From NCBI RefSeq assembly GCF_900698965.1, contig NZ_LR217725.1, positions 496,001 to 560,000 of the forward strand: a stretch of DNA of 64,000 bases, given 5' to 3'. The DNA is from Erwinia_E haradaeae_A (GTDB taxonomy: Bacteria > Pseudomonadota > Gammaproteobacteria > Enterobacterales > Enterobacteriaceae). Of the stretch, positions 28,867-38,757 are shown in pieces; the first letter of the stretch is position 1; each line of letters begins with the position of its first letter. The position numbers were made by a program, and so were the translations under genes. The notes under the pieces were generated by a model. It was not told the DNA's origin and did no database searches. It saw nothing but the letters and a program-made list of their open reading frames with translations.

Positions 28867-29937
28867 CTATTGCTGAGATAGTTTATTTCGTGCCCAAAGA
28901 ATATAATTAGCATATTCTACTGGTAAGACCGGTAGAAGAGAATGTAGCACTCGACTAAGTACAATAGGGCTGGTATCTACTAGATTAATATGACCAACTT
29001 TACGGTTATCACGAACTATTTTGTTATACCAATGCAGATGCAGTCGCGGCTCAGAGAGCCACGCCATATGAGGCTTAATACCAATAAGATTAAGCATGAC
29101 AGCTGGCATATGTATCACAGGTGTAGGTAAAGGAAGGTTAAGAATAGCTCTTAAATGTAACTCAAACTGACTAATGGAAGCAGCATTTTGCGTCCAGTGC
29201 CCACTGTTATGAACTCGTGCTGATAACTCATTAATTAATAAGCCGTCTGATACCACAAAGCACTCCATAGTCATTACGCCAATATAATTTAGTTTATGCA
29301 TTATCACAGATAACATATGTTCAGCTATACTCTGTTGTGTATTTTTATTCAAAAGCGCAACACTTGTGCGTAACATACCGTTCTCATGAAAGTTATGAGT
29401 AAGGGGATAAAAGGCTGTAGCTCCATTACGACCTCTAGCACCAATAAGAGATATTTCATTAGAAAAGTGAATATTTTTTTCCACGATACAATGACCATAG
29501 AGAGTGTCTGGTAGCGTGTTAGTATTATCAGGAGATACATGCCATTGACCACGTCCATCGTAACCACCATGACGAGATTTAACGATTACACGTTGACCAA
29601 GATTAGAAAATACTTGAGGCCATTGCATCTTACAAGACAAGAACGCCCAAGGTACTGTTGCGAGATTAAGATCGTTTAGCAGTTTTTTTTGGCTTAGGCG
29701 ATCAGTTAATATTGGAAAAACATTGTGATTTATAAACGAGCTACTTTTAGATATCTTGCGAGTTAACACCGTGTTTGGCCAGAATTCTATCTCTGTAGTA
29801 ATGACACTCTTATCTACTGGAAGTGTTTGGAGGTTGCTATCCAGCTCAATGAGATGAACCGTCACTCCAAGTGATTCGCCCGCCTGACGCAACATATGCC
29901 CCAATTGACCAGTTCCTAAGACATAAACCGGTTTCAT
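28867..29937 (-). CDS. purK: N5-carboxyaminoimidazole ribonucleotide synthase
   Basis: 356 aa (E. coli 355). An ATP-grasp enzyme that carboxylates AIR to N5-CAIR in purine synthesis. It begins VYVLGTGQLGHMLRQAGE, the N-terminal phosphate loop of the family. The ATP-grasp core shows VIVKSRHGGYDGRGQW (about residues 117-132) and LINELSARVHNSGHWTQ near residue 233. It starts 2 nt after the purE stop, so the pair is translationally linked. Confidence 0.97.
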   Translation of the reverse strand: MKPVYVLGTGQLGHMLRQAGESLGVTVHLIELDSNLQTLPVDKSVITTEIEFWPNTVLTRKISKSSSFINHNVFPILTDRLSQKKLLNDLNLATVPWAFLSCKMQWPQVFSNLGQRVIVKSRHGGYDGRGQWHVSPDNTNTLPDTLYGHCIVEKNIHFSNEISLIGARGRNGATAFYPLTHNFHENGMLRTSVALLNKNTQQSIAEHMLSVIMHKLNYIGVMTMECFVVSDGLLINELSARVHNSGHWTQNAASISQFELHLRAILNLPLPTPVIHMPAVMLNLIGIKPHMAWLSEPRLHLHWYNKIVRDNRKVGHINLVDTSPIVLSRVLHSLLPVLPVEYANYILWARNKLSQQ

Positions 29938-29939
29938 TA

Positions 29940-30443
29940 TTAGTCTCTCGGGTCGGGGTTGTTGAGCACTTCATCTGTCTGGTTTTGCCTCCATCTTGCT
30001 ATGCTTATGGCTAATTGGGTATCGTTTAATGCAAGAACCTGCGCAGCTAAAATAGCTGCATTAGTAGCTCCTGCAGTCCCAATAGCTAACGTTCCCACTG
30101 GCACACCAGACGGCATCTGAAGAATAGAATATAAGCTATCCATGCCACCTAACATAGCACTATGTATTGGCACACCAAATACTGGTATTAGTGTTTTAGC
30201 TGCCAACATTCCTGGTAGATGAGCAGCACCACCCGCACCGGCAATAATAACTTGATAACCATTATTTTTAGCTTGCTCTGCAAAAGTAAATAATTTTTCT
30301 GGTGTGCGATGAGCTGATATCACTTCACAGTGAAATGGAATCTTGAATCGAGTTAGGATATCCGCAGAGTATTTCATAGTAGCCCAGTCACTTTTAGAAC
30401 CCATAATAATTGCAATGCAGTGTATATTAGACGTATGTATCAT
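29940..30443 (-). CDS. purE: N5-carboxyaminoimidazole ribonucleotide mutase
   Basis: 167 aa (E. coli 169). Converts N5-CAIR to CAIR, the step after PurK. Class I PurE motifs are present: IIMGSKSDWATM, the catalytic His in ISAHRTPE, GAGGAAHLPGMLA and GVPVGTLAIG. Paired with purK as in E. coli. Confidence 0.97.
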   Translation of the reverse strand: MIHTSNIHCIAIIMGSKSDWATMKYSADILTRFKIPFHCEVISAHRTPEKLFTFAEQAKNNGYQVIIAGAGGAAHLPGMLAAKTLIPVFGVPIHSAMLGGMDSLYSILQMPSGVPVGTLAIGTAGATNAAILAAQVLALNDTQLAISIARWRQNQTDEVLNNPDPRD

Positions 30444-30601
30444 GTATAATGATTCCTATGATTTGTTAAATGTCACTATTAGTGAACAACCCAATAGGTT
30501 ACATCATGCAAGATGGGAAAAGTAGGGTTCTATAATGCATAATAGTTAAGGATCGGATCTTTAGCTAAAGATGTAACCTAGCACATAAAAGATTATTTTC
30601 T

Positions 30602-31318
30602 TTATAAAGAAAAAGTAACGAGTTGTATATCATTATGACTGACCCTAACCATTGACCCCTGTTGATTCCAATCTCCCAAGACTAAGCGCTGAGCAGGCTG
30701 TCCGTAGATTTCTAACTTATGTACTGCTGGTCGATGGGTATGACCATGTATAAGTATTGATACCCGATATGCATGCATAATCTCAGTAACTAATTGAGGG
30801 TGTACGTCCATGATTTCTATCTTTTTATTATTATTGACTCGTTTACTGTAATCTCTAATGATTGATGCAATATGTTTCCGGGTATATATTGGTATAGCAA
30901 GAAATAAATTTTTTACCCATCGACACTGCACTATTTGACGATATGATTGATACAAGATATCGTTAGCGCACAATGTGTCACCATGCATAATTAGTAATCT
31001 TTGACCATATACTTCCAGAACATACTCATCAGGTATTAAATTTATCCCTGCTCTATACGCAAAATTCCTTCCTAATAAAAAATCACGATTGCCATGCAGA
31101 AAGTGACACGGAATAGATAACTGACGAAGAGAGAAAGCCAAATAATCATGCAGTGGATTGGGGTCGTCATCACCAATCCAAGAATCAAATAAATCACCTA
31201 AAATATATAGTGCATCTATATACCGAGCTTCATAATTTAAAAATTTTAAAAAACTAGAAGTAATGCTTGGTGCTTGGTTACATAGGTGCAAGTCAGCAAT
31301 AAAAAGCGTATTGGTCAT
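30602..31318 (-). CDS. lpxH: UDP-2,3-diacylglucosamine diphosphatase LpxH
   Basis: 238 aa (E. coli 240). A calcineurin-like Mn hydrolase making lipid X in lipid A synthesis at the inner membrane. Metal ligands are visible in FIADLHL (Asp, His), ILGDLFDSWIGDD, HGNRDF, IMHGDTLC and LIHGHTHRP. Its presence means the symbiont still makes lipid A. The order purK-purE-lpxH-(ppiB)-cysS follows E. coli, with ppiB missing. Confidence 0.97.
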   Translation of the reverse strand: MTNTLFIADLHLCNQAPSITSSFLKFLNYEARYIDALYILGDLFDSWIGDDDPNPLHDYLAFSLRQLSIPCHFLHGNRDFLLGRNFAYRAGINLIPDEYVLEVYGQRLLIMHGDTLCANDILYQSYRQIVQCRWVKNLFLAIPIYTRKHIASIIRDYSKRVNNNKKIEIMDVHPQLVTEIMHAYRVSILIHGHTHRPAVHKLEIYGQPAQRLVLGDWNQQGSMVRVSHNDIQLVTFSL

Positions 31319-31923
31319 AATTAATGGATAGCCAACAGTGTATAAAGTATAAGGAACTGTGTCCTCTTAGCATCTAAAATCATTAACTTCTGTACGGTAA
31401 AAGTAGTAATAATATTTCTGATTGTTATGTTTAAATAACATCACCTAAATGATAATTTGATCTCGAATGAGATTATATAGAACGATTTATTATCTGGGTG
31501 CAGAATAGGGGATTGCAAGGTTAGGTATAAAAACAAATTTATTGATAGTATGGAATTCAATGAGCTTAGATTTTTGAAGATCGCTATATATAATGAAAGT
31601 ATAGATAATATAAAATTATTATAATTAATAATTTTATATTATCTTAACAAGTCTTAAAAACTCATTCAATTATTACATTATATCAGATTAATCCTAGTTA
31701 TACTATAGGTATGCTTAGTAGCATTCAGAATGCTACCAGATAGCGCAGGATTTCATCCTATAATTATTATACTTTTTAATAAAAATATGATAACTATCAA
31801 TATAGAGCGCTATTTATCTACTGATTAGATCAGTATCTTTATCTACTCTAGCTAAGATCTTAAACCATATATATGTATAATATATCTTTTTTATGCACTA
31901 GCTCTTTATCACGGAATTTCTTT
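31319..31923. other. Gene-free gap at the ppiB position
   Basis: About 600 bp between divergent lpxH and cysS. E. coli has ppiB (about 495 bp) here. I see no cyclophilin remnant. It contains a long inverted repeat (31603-31644). It also contains a short 8- to 9-bp hairpin at 31718-31736 (GTAGCATT/AATGCTAC). Confidence 0.55.
31603..31644. repeat. 18/19-bp perfect inverted repeat
   Basis: The arm AGATAATATAAAATTATT (31603-31620) is exactly complementary to 31627-31644; the pairing extends by one base into a 4-nt loop. The sequence is AT only except for one G-C pair. It lies in the divergent lpxH-cysS intergenic space. Confidence 0.85.
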
Positions 31924-33318
31924 ATGCTAAAAATTTTCAATACCTTAAGTCGTACCAAAGAGGAATTCCGGCCCATCAATGGTGGCATGATTGGTATGTA
32001 TGTTTGTGGCATGACTGTGTATGACCTCTGCCATATTGGCCACGGAAGGACATTTGCAGTTTTTGATATTATTGCGCGTTATCTGCGATACCTTGGTTAT
32101 AACCTGAATTACGTTCGTAATATCACTGATATTGATGATAAGATTATTAAACGTGCTAAGCATGCAGACACAGGGATTACTTGTTTGACTCAGTGTATGA
32201 TTCATGAGATGCATCAGGATTTATCAGCACTTAATATTTTACCGCCGAATCATGAGCCACGTGCCACGCAATATATTTCAGAAATGATTTTATTGATAGA
32301 AAAACTCATAATGCGCAAATATGCCTACATCTCTCATAATGGCGATGTAATGTTCTCTGTTGAGAAAAGTTCTAGATATGGGTGTCTTTCACAACAAAAT
32401 CTAATGAACTTAAACGCTGGTGCAAGGGTTACTTTTATTACTGATATAAAAAAGAATCCTCTAGATTTTGTTTTATGGAAAGCATCTAAAGAAGATGAGC
32501 CTTTTTGGGAATCTCCATGGGGTCATGGACGCCCAGGTTGGCATATTGAGTGTTCTGCAATGAATCATAAACAACTAGGTCAGCATTTTGATATACACGG
32601 TGGTGGATCAGACCTTATGTTTCCACATCATGAAAATGAAATTGCTCAGTCTACTTGCGCTTATAATACTCCATATGTCAACTACTGGATGCACTCCGGT
32701 ATGGTTATGATTGATTGTGAGAAAATGTCAAAATCTCTTGACAATTTCTTAACTGTGCGCGAAATATTACAGCATCATGATGGAGAAACTGTGCGTTATT
32801 TTTTAATATCAAGTCACTATCGTAGTCAAGTCAATTACAACAAAGATAGCTTAATACAAGCACGTTCTGCGCTTGAGCGTCTTTATATAGCTTTACAGCA
32901 TACAGATAAAAACGCACATCTATCCTCAGGTGAAGAGTTTGCACAGCGTTTCTTCGAGGCAATGGATGATGATTTTAATACTCCAGTAGCTTGTGCGGTT
33001 CTTTTTGATTTAGCGCGAGAAATTAATCGTAAAAAAACCACAGATACAAGGCTAGCAAATAGCCTGGCAGTGCGACTACGCTGTCTTGGTGGTGTTCTTG
33101 GTTTACTAGAGCAAGACCCAGGTCAGTTTTTAAAAAAGCACGGCTTGAATTGCAAGGATGATACACACTCAACAATCGAAGATCTTATTCAGATTCGTCT
33201 TCATGCTCGAAAAAATAAAAACTGGAAGAAGGCTGATTCTATACGAAATTACCTTGATGAACATATGGGCGTTCTTCTAGAAGACAGAGTAGATGGTACT
33301 CAATGGCGTAATAAGTAG
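31924..33318 (+). CDS. cysS: Cysteinyl-tRNA synthetase
   Basis: 464 aa from ATG 31924 (MLKIFNTLSRTKEEF), aligned with E. coli MLKIFNTLTRQKEEF; the open frame extends 17 codons further upstream without homology. A class I synthetase charging tRNA-Cys. The Zn cysteine lies in GMYVCGMTVYD, the HIGH signature is HIGHGRT, the zinc/cysteine pocket WHIECSAMNHKQLG is present, and KMSKSLDN is intact. The C-terminal anticodon-binding helices are complete. Confidence 0.97.
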   Translation: MLKIFNTLSRTKEEFRPINGGMIGMYVCGMTVYDLCHIGHGRTFAVFDIIARYLRYLGYNLNYVRNITDIDDKIIKRAKHADTGITCLTQCMIHEMHQDLSALNILPPNHEPRATQYISEMILLIEKLIMRKYAYISHNGDVMFSVEKSSRYGCLSQQNLMNLNAGARVTFITDIKKNPLDFVLWKASKEDEPFWESPWGHGRPGWHIECSAMNHKQLGQHFDIHGGGSDLMFPHHENEIAQSTCAYNTPYVNYWMHSGMVMIDCEKMSKSLDNFLTVREILQHHDGETVRYFLISSHYRSQVNYNKDSLIQARSALERLYIALQHTDKNAHLSSGEEFAQRFFEAMDDDFNTPVACAVLFDLAREINRKKTTDTRLANSLAVRLRCLGGVLGLLEQDPGQFLKKHGLNCKDDTHSTIEDLIQIRLHARKNKNWKKADSIRNYLDEHMGVLLEDRVDGTQWRNK

Positions 33319-33842
33319 CTAACATTAAACCTGAATGCCTCTTTATGTTGATGAGCTGTCATGTTACAACTATATGTGCTCATACCAACATGTTATCCTA
33401 GGAATCTAATAAAAACAGATACGATATACTCTGGTTTTTGCCAATATTTTTATATTATCGATATCGATAGAATCTTTTATAATTGGAAATTATCTTTAAT
33501 TTAGTTAGTGTAATACCTCTCTAGGTATAGAGATATTCTATAAAGTCTAAGCAGTGAGTATAACTATACATTATCTAACTGATCAGGCTTCTCTGATTTT
33601 TAGCATTTTAGTAAAATATATTATCTATAACCAATATCTGTGCTGTTGTAGTGCATATCCCAGCATCTTATACATCTTAGGCTATGAGTTTTCAATTGGA
33701 TTATTTTATGTTATAGATTATGATCTATAACAAATATCGCAGTATTTTACTGAGGTAATTATTGATACATCATATCTATTTTTGATGGAGATACTAATGA
33801 TCAAGCACTCTCTATTGTATAGATATTACTCTTGTAATACTT
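33319..33842. other. Gene-free region between cysS and aspS
   Basis: 524 bp between convergent genes. No feature supported; no clear terminator hairpin for either gene. Confidence 0.6.
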
Positions 33843-35594
33843 TCAAGTTTTCATCCCCAACTCCATTAATAATAGAGGGTTCACAGTATAAGGAGCGTCT
33901 GTCACTGGACAAATAGCGGAGGTGGTTTTAGGAAACGCAATAACATCTCGTATGTTATCTGAATCAGTTAACAGCATTACCAAACGATCAAGACCAAAAG
34001 CTAGACCAGCATGTGGGGGGGCGCCAAATTTTAATGCCTCAAGTAAAAAGCCAAATTTTTGATTTTGTTCATCTTGGGAAATCCCTAAAAGATCAAATAC
34101 TGTTTTTTGCATTATCCATTCGTTAATGCGTACAGATCCACCACACACTTCATGACCATTAATTACCATATCATATGCATTAGCGATCGCCGTTTCTGGT
34201 TCTTTTCTTAATTGATCTATTGACATCAACTGAGGAGCGGTAAAAGGATGATGCATTGGTGTTAGATCACCTTGTTCGTCTACCGTAAACATTGGAAAGT
34301 CTACTATCCACAGCGGTTCCCAAGCAGAATTATTGTTAATCTTTAGCTCATTACCTATTTTTATGCGCAAGGCACCTAGTGCATTGGTAACCGCATCTTC
34401 AAGGTCTGCAGCAAGAAAAATAATATCTCCATCAATCGCTGTAGTACGATCTAAGAGTTTGCCTATTATCTCCTCATTCAAATGTTTTATTAGAGGGCTA
34501 CTGATACCAGAAAGGCCAGTACTTCGATGATATATTTTAATCCAGGAGATGCCGTTTAAACCGTAGTTTTTGCAAAATTTTATATAGCACTCAATTTGTT
34601 TTCGCGTGAGTCCGGCTCCGCCTGGAACACGTAACGCCGTTATGCGATCTGTAGCGTTATTTAATGGTTTAGAAAAACCTAAAAACTCCATCTTTTTGAT
34701 GCAATCAGCTATATCTATTAATTCCATCGGATTCCGTAGGTCTGGCTTATCAGAACCATAACGGCGCCTTGATTCAGCGAAGGTCATCACGGGAAAATTA
34801 TGTAATGATACAGATTTTATTTTTTGCCACAAAGTATGAACTAAACTCTCCATGAGTGCCATTACCTCCTGCGCGCTCATAAATGAAGTTTCCACATCAA
34901 TTTGTGTAAATTCCGGTTGACGATCAGAGCGCAAGTCTTCATCACGAAAACATTTTGCAATCTGATAGTAACGATCAACGCCTGAGATCATTAACAATTG
35001 TTTAAATAACTGCGGTGATTGTGGGAGTGAATAGAACTTACCAATATGACAGCGACTGGGCACAAGATAGTTTCGAGCACCTTCTGGTGTAAGCTTAGTT
35101 AGAACGGGTGTCTCTATATCAAGAAATCCTGATTTTTCCATAAATTGTCGTACTATGCTAGTAATGCGAGAACGGGCTTTTAATCGATTAGCCATTTCTG
35201 GGCGTCTTAAATCTAGATAGCGATATTTTAAACGTATGTCTTCATTATTATTTTTGCTAAAATCTAAAGGCACTGATTCGGAGCGAGTAATAATGGATAA
35301 ATTTGTTGCACATACTTCGATATCACCAGTAGGCATGGATCTATTTTTATTTTTTTCAGTACGAATACAAACGTTACCAATAACCTGAATACAGAACTCG
35401 TTACGTAATTCTCCAGCCACACAAAAAGTTTGAGGATAATCTGGGCTAAAAAAAACCTGTACAATGCCTTCACGGTCACGCATATCAATAAAGATAAGGC
35501 TTCCTAAGTTACGATAGCGGTGAACCCATCCACATAGCGTAACTTTTTGATCTATGTAGGTGTGGTTGAGTGTTCCACAATATGCAGTACGCAT
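33843..35594 (-). CDS. aspS: Aspartyl-tRNA synthetase
   Basis: 583 aa (E. coli 590). A class II synthetase. An N-terminal OB-fold anticodon domain (about residues 1-105, VTLCGWVHRYRNLGSLIFID) is followed by the catalytic domain. This has motif 2 (CFRDEDLRSDRQPEFTQIDVE) and motif 3 (GLAFGLDRLVMLL), with a bacterial insertion domain in the middle. The ATG follows GGGG. It is the only gene between two gene-free stretches. Confidence 0.97.
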   Translation of the reverse strand: MRTAYCGTLNHTYIDQKVTLCGWVHRYRNLGSLIFIDMRDREGIVQVFFSPDYPQTFCVAGELRNEFCIQVIGNVCIRTEKNKNRSMPTGDIEVCATNLSIITRSESVPLDFSKNNNEDIRLKYRYLDLRRPEMANRLKARSRITSIVRQFMEKSGFLDIETPVLTKLTPEGARNYLVPSRCHIGKFYSLPQSPQLFKQLLMISGVDRYYQIAKCFRDEDLRSDRQPEFTQIDVETSFMSAQEVMALMESLVHTLWQKIKSVSLHNFPVMTFAESRRRYGSDKPDLRNPMELIDIADCIKKMEFLGFSKPLNNATDRITALRVPGGAGLTRKQIECYIKFCKNYGLNGISWIKIYHRSTGLSGISSPLIKHLNEEIIGKLLDRTTAIDGDIIFLAADLEDAVTNALGALRIKIGNELKINNNSAWEPLWIVDFPMFTVDEQGDLTPMHHPFTAPQLMSIDQLRKEPETAIANAYDMVINGHEVCGGSVRINEWIMQKTVFDLLGISQDEQNQKFGFLLEALKFGAPPHAGLAFGLDRLVMLLTDSDNIRDVIAFPKTTSAICPVTDAPYTVNPLLLMELGMKT

Positions 35595-36512
35595 GATTAT
35601 ACCCCGATCTTAAAGACTGCTATCTAATTCTGTAAAATAGAACTTAATAATACATGATTAACAATCGAGCGAAAACACAGCCTTTATTGTAGTGAGATTA
35701 TCTCATCGATGTAGTAATTAAAGATAATGTATCGCGTATTAAAGATCTGATTATTAATGCCTAACACTATAATGAGTTGTATTATTATAGCATATAACAG
35801 ATTTTGCATGTACTTGTATTTGATCTAAATCTAGCCTGACAACAGGGTTAGGCAGTAATCTCAGCGCAATTAATCTGTATCGATTGTTATCTCATAACTA
35901 CTATTAGAGTTAATGCTTGATTTTTTAATAAAAAGTTTTAATGATCCCTTACAGTTTAATCACTATCGTCTAACTCATAAGTAAGACACCATCTAAGATA
36001 GTGTCAAGGATAGTTATCGACATAGTAAATTATTTGCACTACTACACAAACTAATCAGTAGAGGTTACTTTATGAGAAATAGAAAAAATTTTTCTAGATA
36101 AACATGATTGTACTGAGCGTACTAGAATCCCAAGTAAGTATTCTTACGTTATAAAAAATAATTAACTTATTCCATCTGTTTTATATACGATTGTAATAAG
36201 TCTTCTATATTTAAATGCAGTAGGCATGCAGAGTTGATCGCCAAGTAATCTAACATTAAGGGCATTTTATTTACATCAATTCTGTTTTTGCATTTACTAA
36301 GTAATTTACATTTTTTATATGCTATTTTTAATAGAATTTTTTTAAAAAGGCTATATATTTGGTGCTTCTGCTATTCTGCTTAAAACAGTAGTAGTAAATG
36401 ACCAGGATATAAGCGGAATGCTAAATAACATCTCAAAAATATAGATTACCAAACATAACTTGAATTAGATATTAAGCAGTTTTAGATTGATGCTGGTATG
36501 GATATGACTGCA

Positions 36513-36555
36513 TATATGAATATAACCATACAACTAGTATGGTTATATTCATATA
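36513..36555. repeat. 19-bp inverted repeat, 5-nt loop (hairpin A)
   Basis: Arms 36513-36531 and 36537-36555 are perfect reverse complements around AACTA. The right arm also belongs to the overlapping hairpin B (36527-36572), so only one of the two can form at a time. Confidence 0.9.
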
Positions 36556-36572
36556 ACCATACTAGTTGTATG
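36527..36572. repeat. 22-bp inverted repeat, 2-nt centre (hairpin B)
   Basis: Arms 36527-36548 and 36551-36572 are perfect reverse complements around TC. It overlaps hairpin A and is mutually exclusive with it. It lies about 235 bp past the cysA stop; no T-run follows on either strand. Confidence 0.9.
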
Positions 36573-36805
36573 CTAAAAAGTAAGACAGTCATGGATTTGT
36601 CTGCAATACTTATTATTATATATTCAAATTTACATAAAACACTTAATATTTTTAATAACAGCAGTAATTTAAAATTCTGTTTAATTAGTGAGGCTGCGCA
36701 TGGATTAACAATGCCAACTTATAATCCTCTGATACATGAGAGAAATTATCTGTTCGTTTATTTCTATCAGTTTTGCAGTGGACAGACGCAATTACGTGAA
36801 AAGTT

Positions 36806-37885
36806 TTAAATATATGACGATGGACTGAGTTTTGTTTTACCATGATAAAGACAAGCGTTTTCCAAACCTATAAACAAGCATTGACCGCGTTGTGGTATGA
36901 TTGCCCCATGTACTAGCACTACATTAAGATAATCAGGGTGCCATCCGGCAGGTTTTAAGACTAGTTGCCAATAATGTCCACGAGGACTAACTTCTAATAT
37001 AGTTGCAGGAAAAGGTGTTTTAAGACTACTCTGAAGACTTATATCTATCTCCCACGGACGCAAAAATAATTCAACAGCCCCCTGATAAGAGGTCTCATTG
37101 GCGAGAACCCAGTGATAGTCTCCTACTTGTAAGTTGGCATTACTAATCCAGCCTTTGATACAGTTGACCTCCCCAAGAAACTCCAAAACAAATCGTGTTC
37201 TTGGAAAGCGCCACACTTCATCTGGCGTGCCAACTTGCTCGATATTACCATGATTCATAACAACTATCCGCCCCGCAACTTCCATCGCTTCATCTTGATC
37301 ATGGGTAACAAAAACACTAGTAAATTTTAACTCTGCATGGAGCTGTTTAACCCATAGGCGCAATTCTTTACGCACTTGAGCATCAAGTGCACCAAAAGGC
37401 TCATCTAACAATAAAATTTGGGGTTCAACTGCTAGCGCACGCGCTAAGGCAACACGCTGTTTTTGCCCGCCGGATAGCTGAGCTGGGAAACGCCTCGCTA
37501 AGTGTCCTAATTGCACCATGTCTAGAAGAGATCTAACTTTTTGATGAATTTCACTTAGAGGAGGGCGTTTATACTTTGGTAAGACATGTAAACCAAAGGC
37601 AACGTTGTTAAATACTGTCATATGTCGAAATAGTGCGTAATGTTGAAATACAAAGCCTACTCGGCGATCTCGCGCATGTACGTGACTGACGTCATTACCA
37701 TGGAAACTCAGCTGCCCACTATTTTGAGTTTCTAGCCCAGCAATGATTCTGAGCAATGTGGTTTTACCAGAACCAGACGGTCCCAATAATGCAACAAGCT
37801 CTCCGGAAGAGACATTGAGGAAAATATCGTTTAAAACTTGTATATGTCCAAAAAATTTATTGAGATCAACAATCTCAATACTCAT
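36806..37885 (-). CDS. cysA: Sulfate/thiosulfate ABC transporter ATP-binding protein
   Basis: 359 aa from ATG 37885 (MSIEIVDLNKFFG), preceded by a strong GGAGGAG; the frame is open 17 codons further but without homology. It is the ATPase of the CysPTWA importer. Walker A is GPSGSGKTTLL (about residues 34-44), the signature LSGGQKQRVALARALA, Walker B LLLDEPFGALD and the switch His VTHDQDEAMEVA. The C-terminal regulatory domain (FLRPWEIDIS) is present. Last gene of cysP-cysT-cysW-cysA, 26 nt after cysW. cysM, which follows in E. coli, is missing. Confidence 0.97.
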   Translation of the reverse strand: MSIEIVDLNKFFGHIQVLNDIFLNVSSGELVALLGPSGSGKTTLLRIIAGLETQNSGQLSFHGNDVSHVHARDRRVGFVFQHYALFRHMTVFNNVAFGLHVLPKYKRPPLSEIHQKVRSLLDMVQLGHLARRFPAQLSGGQKQRVALARALAVEPQILLLDEPFGALDAQVRKELRLWVKQLHAELKFTSVFVTHDQDEAMEVAGRIVVMNHGNIEQVGTPDEVWRFPRTRFVLEFLGEVNCIKGWISNANLQVGDYHWVLANETSYQGAVELFLRPWEIDISLQSSLKTPFPATILEVSPRGHYWQLVLKPAGWHPDYLNVVLVHGAIIPQRGQCLFIGLENACLYHGKTKLSPSSYI

Positions 37886-37911
37886 AATTCTCCTCCTTCC
37901 GTATACGCTTC

Positions 37912-38757
37912 TTAGTTCGATTTTTCTAATCGCCACTGTAGCGCGCTTTTTAGCAGTAGCATCAATATTGCCATTATAGTCAATAGGGTAGCGGCAGTAA
38001 ATGCACCTACATCATTGCAATCTTGATGTAAAACTTCAACTTGCAATGGCAGAGTATAAGTTTCACCGCGTATAGCGCCAGATACTACTGAAACTGCACC
38101 GAATTCACCAATAGCTCGTGCATTAGTAAGAACTACGCCGTATAGAATTGCCCAACGGATATTTGGTAAAGTCACACGAAAGAACATTTTCCATCCGCAG
38201 GCCCCCAAAAGAATTGCTGCCTCATCTTCCTGTCTGCCTTGGCTTAGCATCAGTGGTACTAATTCACGTACAACAAATGGACAAGTAATAAACGTCGTTA
38301 CTAGAGCCATACCTTGCCATGAAAACATAACCTGAATATTGTGTGTGTGTAACCACCCCCCAAGTGGAGTATTTGCACCCCAAAATAGCAGATACATTAA
38401 TCCTGCCACTACAGGTGATACAGCAAATGGAATATCAAATACAGTTAAAAGAAGTTGTCTACCAGGAAAAGAAAATCTGGTGACCAACCAGGCCAATAAA
38501 GTACCAAATATTAAATTAATCGGTACTACAATTAAGGCAATTAATAATGTCAATTTAATAGCATGAAGCATATTATCATCACGTAAATTTCTAAGAAATG
38601 CCCATGGTCCTTCGGAAAATGCAGTGATAAAAATAGCTATCAGTGGTACTACTAATAAACATAGAGAAATAATTACTCCTGTGCTGATTAGTATTCTCTG
38701 GCTCCACTGGTTTGTGCGTGAATAGTTACTTCTAAGAGCTTTGCGCGCTTCCGGCAT
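37912..38757 (-). CDS. cysW: Sulfate/thiosulfate ABC transporter permease CysW
   Basis: 281 aa (E. coli 291). An inner-membrane permease with about six hydrophobic helices. The EAA-like cytoplasmic loop is DEAAILLGACGWKMFFRVTLPNIRWAI; GEFGAVSVVSG is typical of CysT/CysW. GGAGGG precedes the ATG. The ATG overlaps the cysT stop by one base (TAATG). It pairs with CysT to form the channel. Confidence 0.96.
   Translation of the reverse strand: MPEARKALRSNYSRTNQWSQRILISTGVIISLCLLVVPLIAIFITAFSEGPWAFLRNLRDDNMLHAIKLTLLIALIVVPINLIFGTLLAWLVTRFSFPGRQLLLTVFDIPFAVSPVVAGLMYLLFWGANTPLGGWLHTHNIQVMFSWQGMALVTTFITCPFVVRELVPLMLSQGRQEDEAAILLGACGWKMFFRVTLPNIRWAILYGVVLTNARAIGEFGAVSVVSGAIRGETYTLPLQVEVLHQDCNDVGAFTAATLLTIMAILMLLLKSALQWRLEKSN

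Larger units (their letters stand above)
35595..36805. other. Gene-free region between aspS and cysA
   Basis: 1.2 kb downstream of cysA and upstream of aspS, both on the minus strand. The 103-codon open frame at 36498-36809 (plus) shows no family resemblance and starts across the palindromes at 36513-36572, so it is not called. Confidence 0.6.

Noticed and set aside
36498..36809. 103-codon open frame on the plus strand next to cysA
   Set aside because: No family resemblance; it starts across the palindromic hairpins and its composition is that of AT-rich spurious frames.
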